This document shows positions 1-9,008 of a DNA stretch of 64,000 bases, piece after piece. The DNA is from Paraliobacillus quinghaiensis. Lineage in GTDB: Bacteria; Bacillota; Bacilli; Bacillales; Amphibacillaceae. The first letter of the stretch is position 1, and every line of letters begins with the position of its first letter. The notes beneath the pieces are model-generated. The model saw only the letters and a program-made list of their open reading frames with translations. It did no database searches and had not been told where the DNA came from. The translations under genes and the position numbers were made by a program. The stretch spans positions 55,781-119,780 of the forward strand of contig NZ_QJSH01000010.1 in assembly GCF_003426025.1 (NCBI RefSeq). Reading direction: 5' to 3'.

Positions 1-2
1 AT

Positions 3-1439
3 AGTCATTCAAAACAACTTTTGGAATCAATTGATGGTATGAATAAAGAAGTAATTCAAACTGCAGACCCCACTTTAACACTGCCACGTCCTAACTGGGA
101 ACTAGCAAAAAAGTATTTCAAGCAAAATATGAATATCAGTGATAGTGATTTGATTATTTCGGTGTCACTTAGAGAGTGGAAAAGTAATCCTGCGAACTTT
201 ACCGAAAATATAGCTAAATATTTAGACGAATTGATAATTACTACAAATGCAACTATTTTATTTATTCCTTTCCAATTCGCTATAGGCAGATCTAATGATA
301 ATAACATTCATTTAGAAGTCTATAATCTAATGAAGTATAAAGAAAATGCGTATTTTTATGAGATGACAGGAAATTATGATGAGTTTCTAAGTATAATCAG
401 TGCGGTTGATTTAGGTATTAACATGCGTTTGCATGGATCGATTTTACAAAACCTTCATGGTGTTCCAACAATTGGTTTTAATTATGATGACAAAGTAAAA
501 GGCCATTTTGACACTATAGGAATGGTTAACTTTCTACTTAACCTAGACTTTAATATTTCCGAAGCTGTAAGCAAAGTGCTCTATCTAGAGGAACATTATG
601 TAGAGGTTAAGAATATGATTCTTAATAATGTAAATAAGAACTCTAGCAAAGCAAATGAGAGTTTTGAATTTGTTTATGAACTAATTCAAAAAGGTTTAAA
701 GCGTGATAGATCTATTTATAAAAGTTATCCACGAAGCTATTCACTTAGGGAAAAGAAGTCAAATGAATTAACGCAAGAATTAAAGAACTATAAGAGAGAG
801 AGTCTAAAATATAAAAAAGAAACCATTCGGTTACGAAAAGAAATTGCTGAAATAAAAAAGGAACAAAAAAAATATAGACGTGAAACAATGATAGTTAAAG
901 AAAAAAATGATGATATTTCATGTGTAAACCTAAGTGACGCAAAAGTTCAAACTAATTCCAGTATGTTGGAAAATGTACTCTTACCTGTAAAGGTGAGGGA
1001 TAAACACAGGCTATTGGGAATTCGTTTACCAAATAAAACCCCCAAAAAAGGCGATTATTCTAGTGTTATATTTGAAATTCCTGTTAAAAAGCTCGAATAT
1101 TATCAAATATCAACTACCTTGAATGCTCCTTATGAAAGACCGAAAAATAAAGGTAGGATTCGTTATGAAATATTTATAAATAACAAGAAGGTCTATAAGG
1201 AAGACATTGCAATTAAAGGCGATGATAATGAACTTTCCTTTAATTTTGTAGCGAATAGTAATAATGCTACATTAGAGTTGAAAGTAATAGCAATTCAGGA
1301 TTGTGAGGAATGGAGTTGGGGAAATAAATCAAAAGTTTATATTTCTGATGTCAATATAAAAAAACAAAAAAATAGTAAATATAACTCAACTTTTCAAAAA
1401 GCTGTTCATAAAATAAAAAAGCTATCCCCTAAAATGTAA
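3..1439 (+). CDS. polysaccharide pyruvyl transferase family protein, 5' end outside the window
   Basis: The reading frame is open to the left window edge, so the first in-frame TTG (21) is unlikely to be the true start. Visible residues 1-200 are the C-terminal half of a CsaB/WcaK-like polysaccharide pyruvyl transferase: a TADPTLTL segment, an ISVSLREW strand, and the family hallmark MRLHGSILQNLHGVPTIGFNYDDKVKGH spread over about residues 135-165. These enzymes transfer pyruvate from phosphoenolpyruvate to a glycan. A Lys/Glu-rich coiled coil (about 240-300) and a beta-rich C-terminal domain (about 310-455) follow. That tail is not part of the usual transferase and may bind or position the glycan. 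Function of the tail is inference. Confidence 0.75.
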   Translation, partial: SHSKQLLESIDGMNKEVIQTADPTLTLPRPNWELAKKYFKQNMNISDSDLIISVSLREWKSNPANFTENIAKYLDELIITTNATILFIPFQFAIGRSNDNNIHLEVYNLMKYKENAYFYEMTGNYDEFLSIISAVDLGINMRLHGSILQNLHGVPTIGFNYDDKVKGHFDTIGMVNFLLNLDFNISEAVSKVLYLEEHYVEVKNMILNNVNKNSSKANESFEFVYELIQKGLKRDRSIYKSYPRSYSLREKKSNELTQELKNYKRESLKYKKETIRLRKEIAEIKKEQKKYRRETMIVKEKNDDISCVNLSDAKVQTNSSMLENVLLPVKVRDKHRLLGIRLPNKTPKKGDYSSVIFEIPVKKLEYYQISTTLNAPYERPKNKGRIRYEIFINNKKVYKEDIAIKGDDNELSFNFVANSNNATLELKVIAIQDCEEWSWGNKSKVYISDVNIKKQKNSKYNSTFQKAVHKIKKLSPKM

Positions 1440-1549
1440 TATAGTTAGTTGGAATTCACAAAATAACTAATTTTACTATGTTTATTAACTTGTATATAGA
1501 GAATAGCAGACTTTGAGTTTAACATATTGTGATGAAAGGATAAGCCATT

Positions 1550-3952
1550 TTGAAAAAACAACTCCGCAAAATCTTAATTACTTTAGGTGTTTTATGTTCA
1601 TTTTTTTCGTTCCTAAGTATATCCTATGCTAATGATATTGAACAAGGTGGTAATATTGACGAACTTGAATACAAATTTGATGCAGGTGAAGCTGAAACAA
1701 AAGAATATAGTGCATATGCTACAAATATGAGTGAGGAGTATTCTAACTATTTTCAGGTGACAGTGGAGGAGGCAACAGTATATGATATACGATCTAATCC
1801 ATATAAGCGAGTAGGTGAGTTAGTCAAAAGTCAGGAATATGAGCGAGTAGGAGAATCAGGGAATTATCATAAGATAAAGTACGGCGATTATTATGGATAT
1901 GTGCACAAAACTAACACTCGTGTATCTAAAGGTACAACAATTGAAAATAAGAGAAAAAATGAAAAAAATAGCACCATTGTGATTAAAGCAAAAAAACAAG
2001 TAACAGTATATGATAACTCTAGCGGCAGTTTTATACCATTTGGAACAATATCAAAGGATACTAGATATACTGTAATTTCAGGAAGTGAAAATTGGTGGAA
2101 GATTAGTCTCGGAGGTAGAATAGGGTATATTCATAAAAGTGCAGTATTAGCTGAATTCACAAAAGATGATAGATATTTTCAGGTGACAGTAGAAAATGCA
2201 GTGGTATATGATATACGATCTAATCCATATGAGCGAGTTGGAGTATTAGTCAAAGGCCAGGAGTATGAGCGGGTAGGAGAATCAGGGAGTTATCATAAGA
2301 TAAAGTATGGCGATTATTATGGGTATGTGCATAAAACTAACACTCACGTATCTAAAGGTACAACAATTAAAAATAAGAGAGAAAATGAAAAAAACAGCAA
2401 TAGAGTAATTAAAACAAAAAAAGAATTAGCTATATATGATAATTCTAGTGGAAGTTTTATACCATTTGGAACAATACCAAAGGATACTAAATATACTGTA
2501 ATAACAGGAAGTAAAAATTGGTGGAAGGTGGTTCTTGCTGGTAGAATAGGGTATATTCATAAAAGTGCAACATCAGCTGAATTCAGGAAAGATGATAGAT
2601 ATTTTCAGGTGACAGAAAACGCAGTAGTATATGATATACGTTCTAATCCATATGAGCGGGTAGGATTATTAGTCAAAGATCAAGAATATGAGCGAGTAGG
2701 AGAGTCAGGAAATTATCATAAGATAAAGTTTGGCACTTATTATGGATACGTGCATAAAACCAATACTATACCAATAACTAATTCTAATTTTGGAAATACT
2801 AGTAGGAAAGATTTTATAATAGGTACATTAATTACTAAAGATAAAGTATCAGTTTACGATAACACTGGAGTTGGTAGCTACAAAGTATTTGCTTTAATAG
2901 AAGAAGGGAAAGAAATTCCTGTAGTTGGTCAAACTGAGAATTGGGTGGAAGTGAATATATCAGGAAGGTATGGATTAATTCATAAAAGTGTCATAAGTAC
3001 TGAAATGCTTACACCCAAAAACCTAGTAAACCCAAATCAAGAATACTCGTATAAGGATATGGAAAGAGACATTTCTGAATTAGAAGCTAACTATCAAGGT
3101 TTGATTACTACAACGTCAATAGGTAAATCTGTTAATGGAAGAAACTTGTATACAGTAAAACTTGGTCGTGGTGACACAGAAATCTTTTTAAATGGTGCAC
3201 ACCATGCAAGAGAATGGTTAACCACAAATCTATTAATGGAAATGATAGATACCTACAGCCAAGCGTATATCAATAATAGCCAAATAGATGGTTATGATGT
3301 GAGAGATCTTTTGAATAAAGTTTCGATCTGGTTTGTGCCAATGGTGAACCCAGATGGTGTTACTTTAGTGCAAGAAGGAGCTTATAGCACCAACAATCCT
3401 CAAAAAGTTATTGAAATAAATAATGGGAGTACAGACTTCTCTAGGTGGAAAGCAAATGTAAGAGGTGTGGATTTAAACCGTCAGTATCCAGCTGGGTGGG
3501 AAACTATTAAATACAACAGAACAGAGCCTTCCTATATGAATCATAAGGGAGATGCACCTTTAACTGAGCCTGAAACCAAAGCAATATATGATTTCACCTT
3601 AGACCATGATTTTAAGACAGCAGTTGCATATCACTCATCGGGTGAGATTCTGTTTTGGGATTATAAATTAAAAGATGGTAGTGAATCGAAAGCTACTAGT
3701 CGTAATTTAGCTGATATGATCAGTGATAAAACTGGATATAGTTTGGTTATGCCAGGGCCAAATCAAAGTGGTGGAGGTTTTACAGATTGGTTTATGCATT
3801 CTCAAAATAAACCTGCATTTACTCCTGAAATTTCACCACCTGTTGGAGAAAGGCCAGTTCCGCTTTCAAACTTTAGTTCTATTTGGAATCAGAACCATTC
3901 TATTGGTTTAATGTTAGCAGAGGAAGCTTATCGAAATCGAAATAATCGGTAA
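1550..3952 (+). CDS. secreted M14 zinc carboxypeptidase with tandem SH3-like repeats
   Basis: TTG start preceded by AAAGGA. A signal peptide (residues 1-27, ending SISYA) directs secretion. Residues about 65-485 hold alternating SH3-like modules of two kinds: type A starts YFQVT (at about 67, 209 and 351) and type B carries VYDN and WWK (about 150, 290 and 425). Such modules bind cell-wall glycan or peptide. The C-terminal 300 residues are an M14 carboxypeptidase: zinc ligands His552 and Glu555 in HHAREW, third ligand His695 in YHSSG, substrate Arg in DLNRQYP, catalytic Glu760 in TPEIS. By family it would trim peptidoglycan stem peptides (gamma-D-Glu-diaminopimelate peptidase type) or other wall-associated peptides. 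The substrate is not shown by sequence. Confidence 0.85.
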   Translation: MKKQLRKILITLGVLCSFFSFLSISYANDIEQGGNIDELEYKFDAGEAETKEYSAYATNMSEEYSNYFQVTVEEATVYDIRSNPYKRVGELVKSQEYERVGESGNYHKIKYGDYYGYVHKTNTRVSKGTTIENKRKNEKNSTIVIKAKKQVTVYDNSSGSFIPFGTISKDTRYTVISGSENWWKISLGGRIGYIHKSAVLAEFTKDDRYFQVTVENAVVYDIRSNPYERVGVLVKGQEYERVGESGSYHKIKYGDYYGYVHKTNTHVSKGTTIKNKRENEKNSNRVIKTKKELAIYDNSSGSFIPFGTIPKDTKYTVITGSKNWWKVVLAGRIGYIHKSATSAEFRKDDRYFQVTENAVVYDIRSNPYERVGLLVKDQEYERVGESGNYHKIKFGTYYGYVHKTNTIPITNSNFGNTSRKDFIIGTLITKDKVSVYDNTGVGSYKVFALIEEGKEIPVVGQTENWVEVNISGRYGLIHKSVISTEMLTPKNLVNPNQEYSYKDMERDISELEANYQGLITTTSIGKSVNGRNLYTVKLGRGDTEIFLNGAHHAREWLTTNLLMEMIDTYSQAYINNSQIDGYDVRDLLNKVSIWFVPMVNPDGVTLVQEGAYSTNNPQKVIEINNGSTDFSRWKANVRGVDLNRQYPAGWETIKYNRTEPSYMNHKGDAPLTEPETKAIYDFTLDHDFKTAVAYHSSGEILFWDYKLKDGSESKATSRNLADMISDKTGYSLVMPGPNQSGGGFTDWFMHSQNKPAFTPEISPPVGERPVPLSNFSSIWNQNHSIGLMLAEEAYRNRNNR

Positions 3953-3958
3953 TGATTT

Positions 3959-4006
3959 AAAGTAGGGTATTATTCAAAGCGATGCTTATGGATACCCTAC
4001 TTTTAT
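3959..4006 (+). terminator. terminator after the carboxypeptidase gene
   Basis: A 10-12 bp stem (AGTAGGGTAT at 3961-3970 pairing with ATACCCTACT at 3992-4001) with a 21-nt loop is followed by TTTTAT. Confidence 0.7.
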
Positions 4007-4034
4007 ATTTAAAAACAAAAAAATATTTTATAAG

Positions 4035-4063
4035 TGAACCTAAACTGGATTATATTACGTCTA
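4035..4063 (+). promoter_or_regulatory. ECF-sigma-type promoter of the lipoprotein gene
   Basis: TGAACC (4035-4040), a 17-bp spacer and CGTCTA (4058-4063) resemble the SigM/SigX/SigW class promoter (TGAAAC, CGTC). The sequence TTATATTACGTCTA over the -10 is repeated exactly at 4770-4783 in the tagO promoter. The match is by eye; which ECF factor acts cannot be told. Confidence 0.5.
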
Positions 4064-4094
4064 TTTAGGTAATTTCCATAAGGGAGTGGTCTTT

Positions 4095-4658
4095 TTGAGG
4101 AAATGCAGACTTTATTTACTAATAATAATTAGTTCTTTTTTCTTATTTGCATGTGAAGAAAATAATACAAAAACAGTTGGTGATTTAGCTGATAAAGATA
4201 AAGGTAATGAAACCTCTAATTTAGTCAATGATAAAACTTCAGAAAAAAATACTAGTGAAGAAGATGCACAAGAAAGTAATAAAGACACTACTCTAATTGA
4301 TATTGATTATATCAAAGAAAATATAAAAATTGGTCTCACAAAAGAAGAAGTGAAAACACTAATTGGTGATCCGGACTTTGAGGGACTAAACATAGAGACT
4401 GACAATACCACATGGAGATACGATATAGGAGGAGAAGATGATTATGTCACCCCTCTTACTGAATTTGAGAAGGAAAATGGTATTATTGATAATGTGAATA
4501 TAGATGGTTTAATGAATAATACTATAAATATGCAACTATTTGTTGGTTGGTATGACGATAGAGTTGATCATATCAGTTGTTATTATGTGAAAAATGAAAA
4601 TATTAATGAATACCGAGTTTTCAATGATGGAACTGTAAGGGAAATGAATATTAAATAA
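4095..4658 (+). CDS. putative lipoprotein with SmpA/BamE-like segment
   Basis: TTG at 4095 lies 8 nt after AAGGGAG; a GTG at 4086 overlaps that Shine-Dalgarno sequence and is less likely. The N-terminus MRKCRLYLLIIISSFFLFAC is a lipoprotein signal with lipobox LFAC, so the mature protein should be anchored outside the membrane by its Cys. A low-complexity, charged Asp/Glu/Lys/Asn/Ser linker (about residues 25-70) follows. The segment KIGLTKEEVKTLIGDPD (about 100-116) matches the start of SmpA/BamE-like folds, which often act as protein-interaction modules. The specific role is unknown. An ECF-type promoter upstream suggests envelope-stress control. Confidence 0.65.
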   Translation: MRKCRLYLLIIISSFFLFACEENNTKTVGDLADKDKGNETSNLVNDKTSEKNTSEEDAQESNKDTTLIDIDYIKENIKIGLTKEEVKTLIGDPDFEGLNIETDNTTWRYDIGGEDDYVTPLTEFEKENGIIDNVNIDGLMNNTINMQLFVGWYDDRVDHISCYYVKNENINEYRVFNDGTVREMNIK

Positions 4659-4755
4659 ATTATTGTTTGAGAGATAATAATAACCTGCTTTAATTTTTCT
4701 GGATAATAATACAAAAGCAATATTAAGAAAATATTAAGTTTTATATACGTAATCA

Positions 4756-4816
4756 TGTAACTTTAACATTTATATTACGTCTAAATAATTGATAGGTAGT
4801 TAGGTTAAATTATGAT
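4756..4816 (+). promoter_or_regulatory. tagO promoters: ECF-type and SigA-type
   Basis: TGTAAC (4756-4761), 16-bp spacer and CGTCTA (4778-4783) form a good ECF-sigma promoter. TTGATA (4789-4794), 16-bp spacer and TATGAT (4811-4816) form an overlapping SigA candidate. Dual control would fit an envelope gene. Confidence 0.5.
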
Positions 4817-4861
4817 AAAATGATGTAATGAAGAAACAATGAAACGAAGTAGGTGTGATAG

Positions 4862-5941
4862 ATGTATAATATAATGGAGTTAGTTACAGGATTTTTACTA
4901 TCAGCGATCACAGCAATAGTAATAACTCCTTTAATAAAGAAGTTGGCAATTAAACTTGGTGCTACAGATCGACCAGACTATAGAAAAAAGCATACAGAAG
5001 AAATGCCTCGATTAGGTGGTTTAGCAATTGTTGTTGGTGTAGCTGTGGGTTTAACTTATTTACAGCCACAACACCCACATATGCTAGAAATTATTATTGG
5101 TGGCTTGATTATTGTGGTAGTAGGTGTACTGGATGACTTTATTACTTTAAAGCCTATTTACAAATTAACTGGCCAAATAGCTGCAGCATCTGTCGTGGTT
5201 TCATCTGGTCTAGTGATTGATAAATTAACGATGCCATTTCTAGGGACAGTTCATTTTGACAATTTTGGAATTTTTTTAACGATCTTTTGGATTGTTGGAG
5301 TATCTAATGCGATTAATTTGATTGATGGATTAGATGGATTAGCAGCGGGTGTATCAGCGATAGGTCTAATTAGTATTCTAATCATTGCTATTATGGATTA
5401 TCGAATTGTTGTAGTTTACTTATCAGTTGCATTAGTTGGTAGTTGTATTGGTTTTCTCTATCATAATTTTTATCCCGCAAAAATCTTCATGGGTGACACT
5501 GGTGCATTATTTTTAGGATATGCTATTGCTGTAGTTTCTACATTAGGTTTATTCAAGAATGTAGCACTATTTAGTTTTATCATGCCAATAGTAGTTATGG
5601 CAATTCCGATCTTTGATACACTCTTCGCAATTATTCGAAGGGTTATGAGTCAACAGAGTATTGGTACACCTGATCGAAAACATATTCACTATAAACTTCT
5701 AGAAATGGGTTATAGTCATCGGAAATCGGTATTAATCATTTATGGTTTTAGCGCCTTTTTTGGAATCATGGCTATTGTTTTTAATAGTGCTACAATGCTT
5801 GCCTCATTAATTATCATAGCTCTAGTTATTTTGGGTATTCAATTAATTGCTGAGTTATCAGGAATAGTGTTCAATGGTCAACAACCTTTATTGGATAGTA
5901 TACGAAAAATAACAGGTTTAAGAGCAAAAAAGGTAGAATAA
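4862..5941 (+). CDS. tagO: undecaprenyl-phosphate GlcNAc-1-phosphate transferase (TagO/WecA family)
   Basis: A 359-residue polytopic membrane protein of the MraY/WecA family. It starts teichoic acid and other surface glycans by moving GlcNAc-1-phosphate from UDP-GlcNAc to undecaprenyl phosphate at the cytoplasmic face. Family motifs are present: Asp-Asp in GVLDDFITLKP, NLIDGLDGLAAG, MGDTGALFLGY, and the cytoplasmic HIHYKLLEMGYSHR loop. Length is normal for TagO. AGGTG precedes the ATG. A convergent LCP ligase gene follows; LCP enzymes attach the teichoic acid whose linkage unit TagO begins, so the pairing makes functional sense. Confidence 0.9.
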   Translation: MYNIMELVTGFLLSAITAIVITPLIKKLAIKLGATDRPDYRKKHTEEMPRLGGLAIVVGVAVGLTYLQPQHPHMLEIIIGGLIIVVVGVLDDFITLKPIYKLTGQIAAASVVVSSGLVIDKLTMPFLGTVHFDNFGIFLTIFWIVGVSNAINLIDGLDGLAAGVSAIGLISILIIAIMDYRIVVVYLSVALVGSCIGFLYHNFYPAKIFMGDTGALFLGYAIAVVSTLGLFKNVALFSFIMPIVVMAIPIFDTLFAIIRRVMSQQSIGTPDRKHIHYKLLEMGYSHRKSVLIIYGFSAFFGIMAIVFNSATMLASLIIIALVILGIQLIAELSGIVFNGQQPLLDSIRKITGLRAKKVE

Positions 5942-5968
5942 AAAAACCAGGATATCCTGGTTTTTTTT
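5941..5968. terminator. bidirectional terminator between tagO and the LCP gene
   Basis: A stem AAAACCAGGA/TCCTGGTTTT (5943-5952, 5955-5964) with an A-tract on one side and a T-tract on the other serves both convergent genes. Confidence 0.8.
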
Positions 5969-5973
5969 GATGT

Positions 5974-6966
5974 TTACTCTTCGGTCATATTACCATCTGA
6001 CTCTAATTCAAGGTGGTTCCTTAACTCGTTTTTTACTTCATTTAAGGATTCTTCAGTAGGTATATAATAAGATAAGCTATTAATGTACTGACTTTCCCCT
6101 TCTAGTGTAATTTGATCAATGTTACTTACTCTAAAATCAGAATACCTTCTGAAAAAGGCTACTGCCTCTCTTAGTTTCATATTTGTCTCTAAATTACTTT
6201 CTAAGTCTTTTGCTAGATTATCAATTTTCATAATAGTTGATGCAGAGATTAATTCTTCGATTATTGCCTCTACAACTTGTTTTTGACGCTCATTTCGACC
6301 AATGTCCCCACGAGGGTCTTCTAACCTCATTCTTGCATATGCTAATGCATAACGCCCGTTTAATTCCATTTCACCTTCGTAAAATTGTAATTTTTCAGCA
6401 ACTCTATCATCACTATTCTGTTTAAAATCAAAAGGAACATCAACCGTAATTCCTCCAACAGTATCAACAATACTTTTAAGACCATCGAAATTAACAGTTG
6501 CATAATAATCTATAGGTATATTGAGAAATCGTTCGACTGTTTGTATTGTTAGTTCTTTTCCACCGAACGCAAATGCATGATTAATTTTGTCCTTACCATC
6601 CCGATCAGGTATTACAACACGTGTGTCACGAGGAATACTTAAAAGTTTTAAGTGTTCATCCTTTGGGTTAAAAGTAGCTACCATGAGTGTATCCGAACGT
6701 CCACTTTGATCTCCAGATGAATAGTTTTCTACACCCATTAAGAGAATGGAAACAGGGTCATCACTAATAGAAACTTCCTTTTGTCTTAATTCTGATTTAT
6801 CTCTTCCTAAATCATCATATGTTTCATTGGCAGCTTGATAGGTTCGGAAAAATAAATAACCACCAAAGCTAATCAAAACAAGAAGTAAGGAAAGGGAAAT
6901 TAATATAATGCGATTTCTCTTTCGTTTCTTCTTACTTTTTCGCAATTCTTTACGGTCCATATCCAT
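5974..6966 (-). CDS. LytR-CpsA-Psr (LCP) family glycopolymer ligase
   Basis: A 330-residue LCP protein: a basic cytoplasmic N-terminus (Lys/Arg-rich to about residue 20), one membrane helix (about 20-42), and an extracellular LCP domain. The domain shows ILLMGVE, SDTLMVATFNP, LLSIPRDTRVVIPD, KINHAFAFGG, GGITVDV and YARMRLEDPRGDIGRNERQ, which contain the conserved Arg and Asp residues of the phosphotransferase site. These enzymes move teichoic acid or capsule chains from undecaprenyl pyrophosphate to peptidoglycan. An acidic C-terminal tail is unremarkable. Which glycopolymer it serves (teichoic acid from TagO, or the polysaccharide made by the locus downstream) cannot be decided. Confidence 0.9.
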   Translation of the reverse strand: MDMDRKELRKSKKKRKRNRIILISLSLLLVLISFGGYLFFRTYQAANETYDDLGRDKSELRQKEVSISDDPVSILLMGVENYSSGDQSGRSDTLMVATFNPKDEHLKLLSIPRDTRVVIPDRDGKDKINHAFAFGGKELTIQTVERFLNIPIDYYATVNFDGLKSIVDTVGGITVDVPFDFKQNSDDRVAEKLQFYEGEMELNGRYALAYARMRLEDPRGDIGRNERQKQVVEAIIEELISASTIMKIDNLAKDLESNLETNMKLREAVAFFRRYSDFRVSNIDQITLEGESQYINSLSYYIPTEESLNEVKNELRNHLELESDGNMTEE

Positions 6967-6999
6967 TCTCCTTTAAATATAATACAATTGACTTTATCT

Positions 7000-7028
7000 A
7001 TTATAGAGATATTTAAAAAAAGTTTCAA
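7000..7028 (-). promoter_or_regulatory. SigA-type promoter of the LCP gene
   Basis: On the minus strand TTGAAA (complement of 7023-7028), 17-bp spacer and TATAAT (complement of 7000-7005), 34 bp upstream of the start codon. Confidence 0.6.
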
Positions 7029-7215
7029 TGAGATAGTAAAATTAAGTATAAAACACTTCATAATTGGCTAGTTATGTAAATTCTGATTAGAATATATACA
7101 AAAATATATATCTATGATAATATTTTTAAAAGCTCGATTGTAGGATTAATTGGGTTCTTTACCTACATGGTATTAGAATTATATTACATTACTATTATTT
7201 ATGGGAGAATATAAG

Positions 7216-7359
7216 ATGAAAGATACAAATGCTACAGATAGTGATAAATTAAAAGCTCTTTTATCTAATGTTTATCAAAAAGGATCGCAAGGAGCTTCGC
7301 TACAAGAAGTTATGCATCAACTTCAAGCAGAATTACCTCGAATTTTAAAAAGAACATAG
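7216..7359 (+). CDS. 47-residue conserved-looking small protein, paralog of the gene at 54561
   Basis: ATG preceded by GGGAG; 47 codons. The core KLKALLSNVYQKGSQGASLQE aligns without gaps with KLKELLTKVYQDANNGAGIEE from the gene at 54561, and both end with VM, a short spacer and a QxEL-like helix. The two-copy conservation is the main evidence that it is real. It is predicted to be two helices with a Gly-rich turn, no signal or membrane segment. A strong terminator follows at once, so it is transcribed alone. The function is not recognised. Confidence 0.6.
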   Translation: MKDTNATDSDKLKALLSNVYQKGSQGASLQEVMHQLQAELPRILKRT

Positions 7360-7370
7360 TAACCTATAGA

Positions 7371-7411
7371 AAAAAGGATAAGCCACTAATTACTGGCTTA
7401 TCCTTTTAATG
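7371..7411 (+). terminator. terminator after the small gene at 7216
   Basis: AAAAGGATAAGCCA and TGGCTTATCCTTTT form a 13-14 bp stem with a TTAATGTTT tail. Confidence 0.8.
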
Positions 7412-7451
7412 TTTACTTAATATATTGGAATTGTAAACAGAAGGACATTTA

Positions 7452-7658
7452 AGCTGTCCGTCCATTTTTAATTAACAATGTAATATAAATCAACATTGAT
7501 ACCAAAACAGAAACTGCAGCAGCTAATTGATGATGCTATAACCAAAACTCGCTGCTATTAGTCCGAATGTCATTGCCCCAACACCAACTCCAAGATCAAA
7601 CGATGCAAAGAACGTAGCATTAGCCATGCCTTTCGATTTGCTGCAGCCACATTAGAAA
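7452..7658 (-). pseudogene. decayed duplicate of the 3' end of the MFS transporter gene
   Basis: This segment matches 9012-9217, the 3' end of the MFS gene at 9009-10193, with about 90% identity by eye but with small deletions and substitutions that break the frame. Only the last quarter of the gene is represented. The parent lies on the other side of ugd, so ugd (7796-8962) sits between two copies, the sign of a past duplication or insertion event. No function is expected. Confidence 0.8.
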
Positions 7659-7795
7659 ATAAGTTTCAAGTAATTATCAGATATATATATGTGAGAATAC
7701 AATGTAATGAAGTTATTAAATCAGCAATAATTCCAGTTCTATATATGCCAATAGATACATTTCAACAAATTTAAATGTATAGGATGTGCATATCT

Positions 7796-8962
7796 ATGAA
7801 AATAGCCGTTGCAGGTACCGGGTATGTAGGATTGTCGAATTCCATATTGTTAGCACAACATAACGAAGTAGTTGCCCTAGATATTATCCAAGAAAAAGTC
7901 GATCTGATAAACAATAAAAAATCACCTATTATTGATCCGGAGATAGAAGAGTATTTAGCAACAAAGGATTTAAATCTTACCGCAACAACAGATGTAAATG
8001 CAGCTTATGATAATGCTGATTTTGTTATTATTTCTACACCAACAAACTATGATCCAGACAAAAACTATTTTGATACAAGTACAGTTGAAAAAGTTATCGA
8101 AACGGTGACAGCGATCAATCCACAGGCAACAATGGTTATCAAATCAACAGTGCCTGTAGGGTATACAGTTGAAACGAAAGCGAAGTTTAAAACAGGAAAT
8201 ATCATTTTCTCACCAGAATTTTTACGTGAAGGAAAAGCGCTATTTGATAACTTATATCCGTCACGTATCGTTGTTGGGGAGCAATCTGATCGTGCTAGAC
8301 AATTCGCTAGCCTGTTGGAACAAGGTGCATTGAAAAAGAATATTGATGTGTTGTTGACAAACTCAACCGAGGCTGAAGCAATTAAACTATTTGCTAATTC
8401 GTACCTGGCAATGCGTGTGTCATTCTTTAACGAGCTAGACACATATGGGGAAGTAAGAGGCCTAAATACAAAACAAATTATTGAAGGTGTTGGATTAGAC
8501 CCACGAATTGGTACGCATTATAATAATCCTTCATTTGGTTATGGTGGATACTGCTTACCAAAAGATACGAAGCAGTTGCTAGCAAATTACGAAGATGTAC
8601 CTAACAATATTATGGCAGCGATTGTAGATGCAAACAGGACAAGAAAAGACCATATTGCGACTAGTATTATAGCAAAGAATCCTAATGTTGTTGGTATTTA
8701 TCGCTTAACAATGAAGAAAGACTCTGATAACTTTAGACAGTCTGCGATTCAAGGTGTAATGAAGCGTATTAAAGCAAAAGGCATCGAAGTTGTTGTATAT
8801 GAACCAGCACTTGAAGAAGAGGATTTTTATAATTCCAAAGTGATTAAGGATTTCGAAACGTTCAAACAAATTTCTGACGTGATTGTTGCCAATCGCCTAA
8901 CAGAAGATTTAAAGGATGTTGAGGATCAAGTTTACACAAGAGATTTATATAGTAGAGATTAA
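7796..8962 (+). CDS. ugd: UDP-glucose 6-dehydrogenase family enzyme
   Basis: ATG at 7796 follows AGGATG; an ATG at 7775 lacks a good Shine-Dalgarno sequence. The 388-residue product is a UDP-glucose/UDP-hexose dehydrogenase, oxidising the sugar C6 to the uronic acid with two NAD+. It shows the Rossmann motif GTGYVG (7-12), STPTNYD (80-86), [16 protein letters not shown] (142-157) and the catalytic Cys253 in [10 protein letters not shown]. It most resembles the short (about 388-residue) class found in capsule loci. It stands alone between two terminators and may supply a uronic acid to the surface polysaccharide 13 kb downstream (inference). Confidence 0.9.
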   Translation: MKIAVAGTGYVGLSNSILLAQHNEVVALDIIQEKVDLINNKKSPIIDPEIEEYLATKDLNLTATTDVNAAYDNADFVIISTPTNYDPDKNYFDTSTVEKVIETVTAINPQATMVIKSTVPVGYTVETKAKFKTGNIIFSPEFLREGKALFDNLYPSRIVVGEQSDRARQFASLLEQGALKKNIDVLLTNSTEAEAIKLFANSYLAMRVSFFNELDTYGEVRGLNTKQIIEGVGLDPRIGTHYNNPSFGYGGYCLPKDTKQLLANYEDVPNNIMAAIVDANRTRKDHIATSIIAKNPNVVGIYRLTMKKDSDNFRQSAIQGVMKRIKAKGIEVVVYEPALEEEDFYNSKVIKDFETFKQISDVIVANRLTEDLKDVEDQVYTRDLYSRD

Positions 8963-8970
8963 TGAATAGA

Positions 8971-9006
8971 AAAAGTACGCTCTCAAGTCGAGAGCGTACT
9001 TTTTTA
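8971..9006. terminator. bidirectional terminator between ugd and the MFS gene
   Basis: AAAAAGTACGCTCTC and GAGAGCGTACTTTTT form a 15-bp stem with a 5-nt loop. Confidence 0.9.
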
Positions 9007-9008
9007 GA

